NCBI GenBank assembly: GCA_018065965.1
Contig: JAGHSH010000182.1
Coordinates: forward strand, 1 to 9,027
From: Candidatus Apopatocola equi
GTDB lineage: Bacteria; Bacillota; Clostridia; Oscillospirales; Oscillospiraceae
Length of the DNA stretch: 9,027 bases
Reading direction: 5' to 3'
The notes beneath the pieces were generated by a model, which was not told the origin of the DNA, did no database searches, and saw only the letters and a program-made list of their open reading frames with translations. Position numbers and translations under genes: made by a program. Below, piece by piece: positions 6,532-9,027 of this stretch (the first letter of the stretch is position 1; every line of letters begins with the position of its first letter).

Positions 6532-8022
6532 TTATGCCTCCGTCTCTGCTGCGTTGGTGGAATAGAGCATCACATCATGCTCATTGACCTCGGAATGCCG
6601 GAACTCTTTGACCACTCTGCCCTCGTAGAAAACAAGGCAGCGGTCGGCGACCTTCTGGATTTCGGGAATCTCCAGGGTATTGATGAGAATGGTCTTGCCC
6701 TCTTTGGCGAACTCCAGGATCAGGCGGTAGATCTCCGCCTTTGCGCCCACGTCCACGCCCTGGGTGGGATTGTCGAAGAGAAGCACATCCGCGCCGATGT
6801 TCAGCCAGCGGGCGATAAAGACCTTCTGCTGGTTGCCGCCGGAGAGGGAGCCGATGGAATTATCGCAGTCATCGGCCTTGATGCGGAGCATCTCCTTGTG
6901 CCCCTCATAGCGTTTCTTCTCCCCGCTTATGCGGATGAGGGGTCTGCGGTGGGAGAGCTCATGCTCGGCAAGATAATAGTTCTCAAGGATGCTCAGATCG
7001 GGGACAACGGAGTTTTCCTTGCGGTCGGCCGGGAGCATGCCCACACCGCTTCGCATAAAGCTGACGATGCTTCCGCGGGGGCTTTTGCCGTTGACCAGCA
7101 GCTCACCGCTCACGGCGGGCATGGCCCCGAAGAGCGTCTGCATCAGCTCGCTGGCGCCGCAGCCCGCAAGACCCGTAAAGGCGATGATCTCGCCCCGGCG
7201 GGCGGTAAAGGATACATCCTCAAAGCCCGTGCCGGAGAGGCTGCGAACCTCCAGCACCGTGTCGCCCAGCTCACGGCTTTCGTAAACATCCGCGTCCACA
7301 TAGGTCGCACCCACCATATCGGAGGTGACCGCATGGGGCGTGGTATCGGCGATCCGGCCGCTCGAAACGAACTCGCCGTTGCGCAGCACCGTATAGCGGT
7401 CGGCAATGGCAAAGATCTCGGGCATCTTGTGGGAGATGAAGATGAAACTCTTTCCCTGCTCCTTCAGCCTGCGGAGAATGGAGAAGAGGTGGTCGATCTC
7501 CTTGTTGCTCAGGGCGGTGGTGGGCTCGTCGAGGATCAGGAGCTTTGCATCGGCATACAGCGCCCGGCAGATCTCCAGCAGCTGCTTCTCACCGGTCTTG
7601 AGCTCGCTGACGAGCATGGTGGGATCAATGTCCACGCCCAGGCTCTCGAAAAGCTCCCCGGCGCGTCTGATCTGTTCCTTCCGGCGCAGCAGACCCAGTC
7701 CGTTGGTCAGTTCCCGGCAAAGGAAGATGTTATCCGCCACGGTCAGATCGTTGATGACGTTCAGCTCCTGATGGACAAACGCGATGCCCGCGGCCTCCAT
7801 CTGGGCGATTGTCGGGTTGGGGTAGGTCTTGCCGCAGAAGGTGACGGTGCCCTCGTCGGCAGGGATCACGCCGGTGAGGATGTTCATCAGCGTGGATTTT
7901 CCTGCGCCGTTTTCACCCAAAAGCGCGTGGATCTCGCCCTCCTCCACATTGAAGTGGATATCCGAAAGGGCCTTGGATCCGCCGAACGCCTTGGAGACAT
8001 GGCTCATTTCAAGGATGCTCAT
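6532..8022 (-). CDS. CUT2/ribose-type ABC transporter ATP-binding protein (RbsA/MglA-like, two NBDs)
   Basis: A 496-residue cytoplasmic ATPase with two fused nucleotide-binding domains, the usual length and layout of RbsA/MglA/XylG proteins. NBD1: Walker A GENGAGKST at 36-44, Q-loop Gln85, a degenerate signature LKTGEKQLLE at 141-150, Walker B LLILDEP at 161-167 with catalytic Glu166, and His198. NBD2: a degenerate Walker A (GLAGCGASEL, about 284-293, no GKS), an intact LSGGNQQK signature at 393-400, and Walker B LLFDNPT at 414-420, where Asn418 replaces the usual Glu. So one composite ATP site (NBD1 Walker A/B plus NBD2 signature) looks active and the other is inert, more so than in E. coli RbsA. 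The start at 8022 follows GGGAG by 7 bases; the longer frame to 8139 runs into the upstream terminator and is rejected. It lies between the binding protein and permease genes. Confidence 0.95.
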   Translation of the reverse strand: MSILEMSHVSKAFGGSKALSDIHFNVEEGEIHALLGENGAGKSTLMNILTGVIPADEGTVTFCGKTYPNPTIAQMEAAGIAFVHQELNVINDLTVADNIFLCRELTNGLGLLRRKEQIRRAGELFESLGVDIDPTMLVSELKTGEKQLLEICRALYADAKLLILDEPTTALSNKEIDHLFSILRRLKEQGKSFIFISHKMPEIFAIADRYTVLRNGEFVSSGRIADTTPHAVTSDMVGATYVDADVYESRELGDTVLEVRSLSGTGFEDVSFTARRGEIIAFTGLAGCGASELMQTLFGAMPAVSGELLVNGKSPRGSIVSFMRSGVGMLPADRKENSVVPDLSILENYYLAEHELSHRRPLIRISGEKKRYEGHKEMLRIKADDCDNSIGSLSGGNQQKVFIARWLNIGADVLLFDNPTQGVDVGAKAEIYRLILEFAKEGKTILINTLEIPEIQKVADRCLVFYEGRVVKEFRHSEVNEHDVMLYSTNAAETEA

Positions 8023-8029
8023 GCTTGTA

Positions 8030-8034
8030 CTCCC
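8030..8034 (-). promoter_or_regulatory. Ribosome binding site that sets the ATPase start
   Basis: GGGAG on the minus strand lies 7 bases before the ATG at 8022. The next residues, SILEMSHVSKAFGG, match the normal N-terminus of this ATPase family, while the 39 codons further upstream do not. Confidence 0.85.
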
Positions 8035-8059
8035 ATTCAAGATTATGCAATTCAGTGCA

Positions 8060-8095
8060 CTGTGCTGCCCCGGAGCAGGCTGCGGGACGGCACAG
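8060..8095 (-). other. Leader hairpin between binding-protein gene and ATPase gene
   Basis: Arms 8060-8071 and 8084-8095 form a 12-bp stem in the minus-strand RNA, with one C-A mismatch and one G-U pair, around a 12-base loop. No U-run follows, so it is not a terminator. It sits after the terminator-like hairpin at 8120-8149 and 37 bases before the ATPase start. A role in protecting or processing the ATPase-permease mRNA is possible (inference). Confidence 0.5.
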
Positions 8096-8107
8096 CGGAC
8101 TGCAGAG

Positions 8108-8118
8108 CTGTAATACCA
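8108..8118. promoter_or_regulatory. Near copy of the TGGTATTACCA palindrome
   Basis: On the minus strand this reads TGGTATTACAG, identical in the first nine bases to the operator candidate at 5214-5224 and differing in the last two. It lies just downstream of the terminator-like hairpin and about 86 bases before the ATPase start. No good -35/-10 pair was found next to it, so a regulatory role is tentative. Confidence 0.3.
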
Positions 8119-8119
8119 G

Positions 8120-8149
8120 AAAAAGGGCTGTGGTTCCACAGCCCCTTTT
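8120..8149 (-). terminator. Intrinsic (probably partial) terminator after the binding-protein gene
   Basis: An 8-bp GC-rich stem (8125-8132 with 8137-8144) with loop GTTC, ending in T5 on the minus strand. It begins 16 bases past the binding-protein stop codon. Because the ATPase and permease genes lie downstream with no clear promoter of their own, it probably lets some transcripts through and so lowers their dose relative to the binding protein. Confidence 0.8.
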
Positions 8150-8165
8150 CTTTGCGGGGAAAGGC

Positions 8166-9027
8166 TCAGGCGTGACCCTTGAAGCCTTCGTACTCGGTAA
8201 CGTTCTCGCGGTTGACGATCCAGGTGGGCTGGTACTCGCCGTCGCCCTGCTGGTGGTTCCAGTCGCCGGAGAGGTAGGTGAGCATGGTGTCGATGACGTC
8301 CTGCATCATCTTGGGGCTGAAGTACATGGACATCATGTTGTCGAAGTACTGATCAGCCAGAGCGGACTGCTCGTCGGTGCCGGCCATGACGTCATAGAGC
8401 TCCTGCATGCCGCCGATGGCGGAGATGTAGACTTCCATGGCCTCCAGATCGGCCTTGGTCTCCTCGGAAGCGCCGGCCTCGATGTAGTTGAGCACACCGA
8501 AGGTCATCTCGTCGTCCATGGAGTAGATGTAGAGCTTGTTGCCGTTCTCCTTGGCAGCAGCGACGATCTCGTCGAGCTTCTGCTCCACGTAGGCGTAAGC
8601 GCCGTCAGCGGACCAGTTGCAAACCACGGAGTAGGTGTTGAACACGGCGTTCAGAGCATCCTGCTCCCAGATCTCGGTGGTCTCGTAGTCCTCGCCGGTG
8701 GCGGCGTCGGAGTACTTGATCTCGCCGCGCAGGAACTGCTCAAAGCCTTCCTGACGACGGGAGCAGACGGTGCCGTTGTCGCCGTAGAGGGTGACGACGG
8801 TATCGCCGGGCTTCATGCCGTTCTGCTGCAGCCAGTAGGCGATGCCGGCGCCGCACTGCCAGTTATCACCGGAGGCGTTGAGGACGGCATACTGCTCGGT
8901 GGCCTCAATGATACGGTCGAAGGAGATGAAGGGGATGCCCTCAGCGTAGAGGGTCTCCTGGCCGGCCTGGGCGGAATCGTCCAGAGCCATCATGACAACG
9001 CCCACGGCGTCGCCGGTGGCGGCGATG
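8166..9027 (-). CDS. Sugar-type ABC transporter substrate-binding protein, N-terminus off the window edge
   Basis: A periplasmic-binding-protein-like lipoprotein or secreted receptor (type I fold, CUT2/ribose-like) that would deliver ligand to the adjacent permease and ATPase. About 287 residues are visible, and the frame is open to the right edge; the GTG at 9005 is internal, since the frame continues upstream as AATGDAV. The signal peptide, lipobox and first part of domain 1 are outside the window. Visible family features: the ATGDAVGVVMMALDDS strand-turn (domain 1), a domain 2 run GDTVVTLYGDNGTVCSRRQEGF near nt 8740-8810, an NWSADGAYAYVEQKLDEI segment near 8570-8620, and YSMDDEMTFGVLNYIE near 8480-8525, matching the usual 'D(D)xMAxG' step of these receptors. 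It is an acidic, Tyr-rich protein. The ligand cannot be predicted. The start of the operon and its promoter are outside the window. Confidence 0.9.
   Translation of the reverse strand, partial: IAATGDAVGVVMMALDDSAQAGQETLYAEGIPFISFDRIIEATEQYAVLNASGDNWQCGAGIAYWLQQNGMKPGDTVVTLYGDNGTVCSRRQEGFEQFLRGEIKYSDAATGEDYETTEIWEQDALNAVFNTYSVVCNWSADGAYAYVEQKLDEIVAAAKENGNKLYIYSMDDEMTFGVLNYIEAGASEETKADLEAMEVYISAIGGMQELYDVMAGTDEQSALADQYFDNMMSMYFSPKMMQDVIDTMLTYLSGDWNHQQGDGEYQPTWIVNRENVTEYEGFKGHA

Noticed and set aside
5366..6565. 399-codon plus-strand frame rich in His, Asp and Gly opposite the permease
   Set aside because: Such H/D/E/G-rich runs are the usual antisense readout of hydrophobic membrane-protein codons; it also crosses the operon terminator.
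8023..8120. A separate promoter for the ATPase gene around CATAAT (minus strand, near 8040-8050)
   Set aside because: There is no acceptable -35 box 16-18 bases upstream and no proper extended -10, so read-through from the binding-protein gene is the simpler view.
8023..8139. N-terminal extension of the ATPase up to an ATG at 8139
   Set aside because: The added 39 residues match no family N-terminus, the ATG lies within the upstream terminator hairpin, and a good ribosome binding site precedes the ATG at 8022.
6577..8175. 532-codon plus-strand frame opposite the ATPase
   Set aside because: It is an antisense shadow of a gene whose every motif is recognisable on the minus strand.

Overview
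The window is GC-rich and looks like an ordinary chromosomal segment of a Gram-positive Firmicute, most likely a gut-type Clostridia/Oscillospiraceae relative. The reasons are an AddA-type helicase-nuclease rather than RecB, strong GGAGG-like ribosome binding sites, stem-plus-T-run terminators and a textbook sigma-A promoter. This placement is inferred from gene content; no marker gene is present to prove it.

Plus-strand block (1-3850): the 3' part of addA, the recombination helicase-nuclease subunit, with its N-terminus off the left edge. It is followed 21 bases later by a small metallo-beta-lactamase-fold hydrolase in the same transcription unit. A near-perfect hairpin at 3868-3907 ends this unit and can also end the gene converging from the other side.

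Minus-strand block (9027-3933, read right to left): a three-component CUT2/ribose-type ABC importer made of a substrate-binding protein (N-terminus off the right edge), a double-domain ATPase and a permease. A terminator-like hairpin and a second leader hairpin lie between the binding protein and the ATPase, which suggests that the binding protein is made in excess. A terminator follows the permease. A separate gene then starts from a consensus promoter with a short palindrome at its expected start site. It encodes a protein of the uroporphyrinogen decarboxylase (URO-D) fold superfamily that lacks both the heme-enzyme signature and the usual metal-ligand motif of MtaA-type corrinoid methyltransferases.

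The most interesting part is the importer plus non-canonical URO-D-fold pairing. A perfect 11-base palindrome sits at the URO-D-like promoter, and a 9-of-11 copy of it sits just ahead of the ATPase gene, hinting at shared control. A run of hairpins between the permease and the URO-D-like gene may be a dispersed intergenic repeat. No tRNA, rRNA, CRISPR array, insertion sequence or phage gene was seen, and no gene-free stretch exceeds 300 bases.
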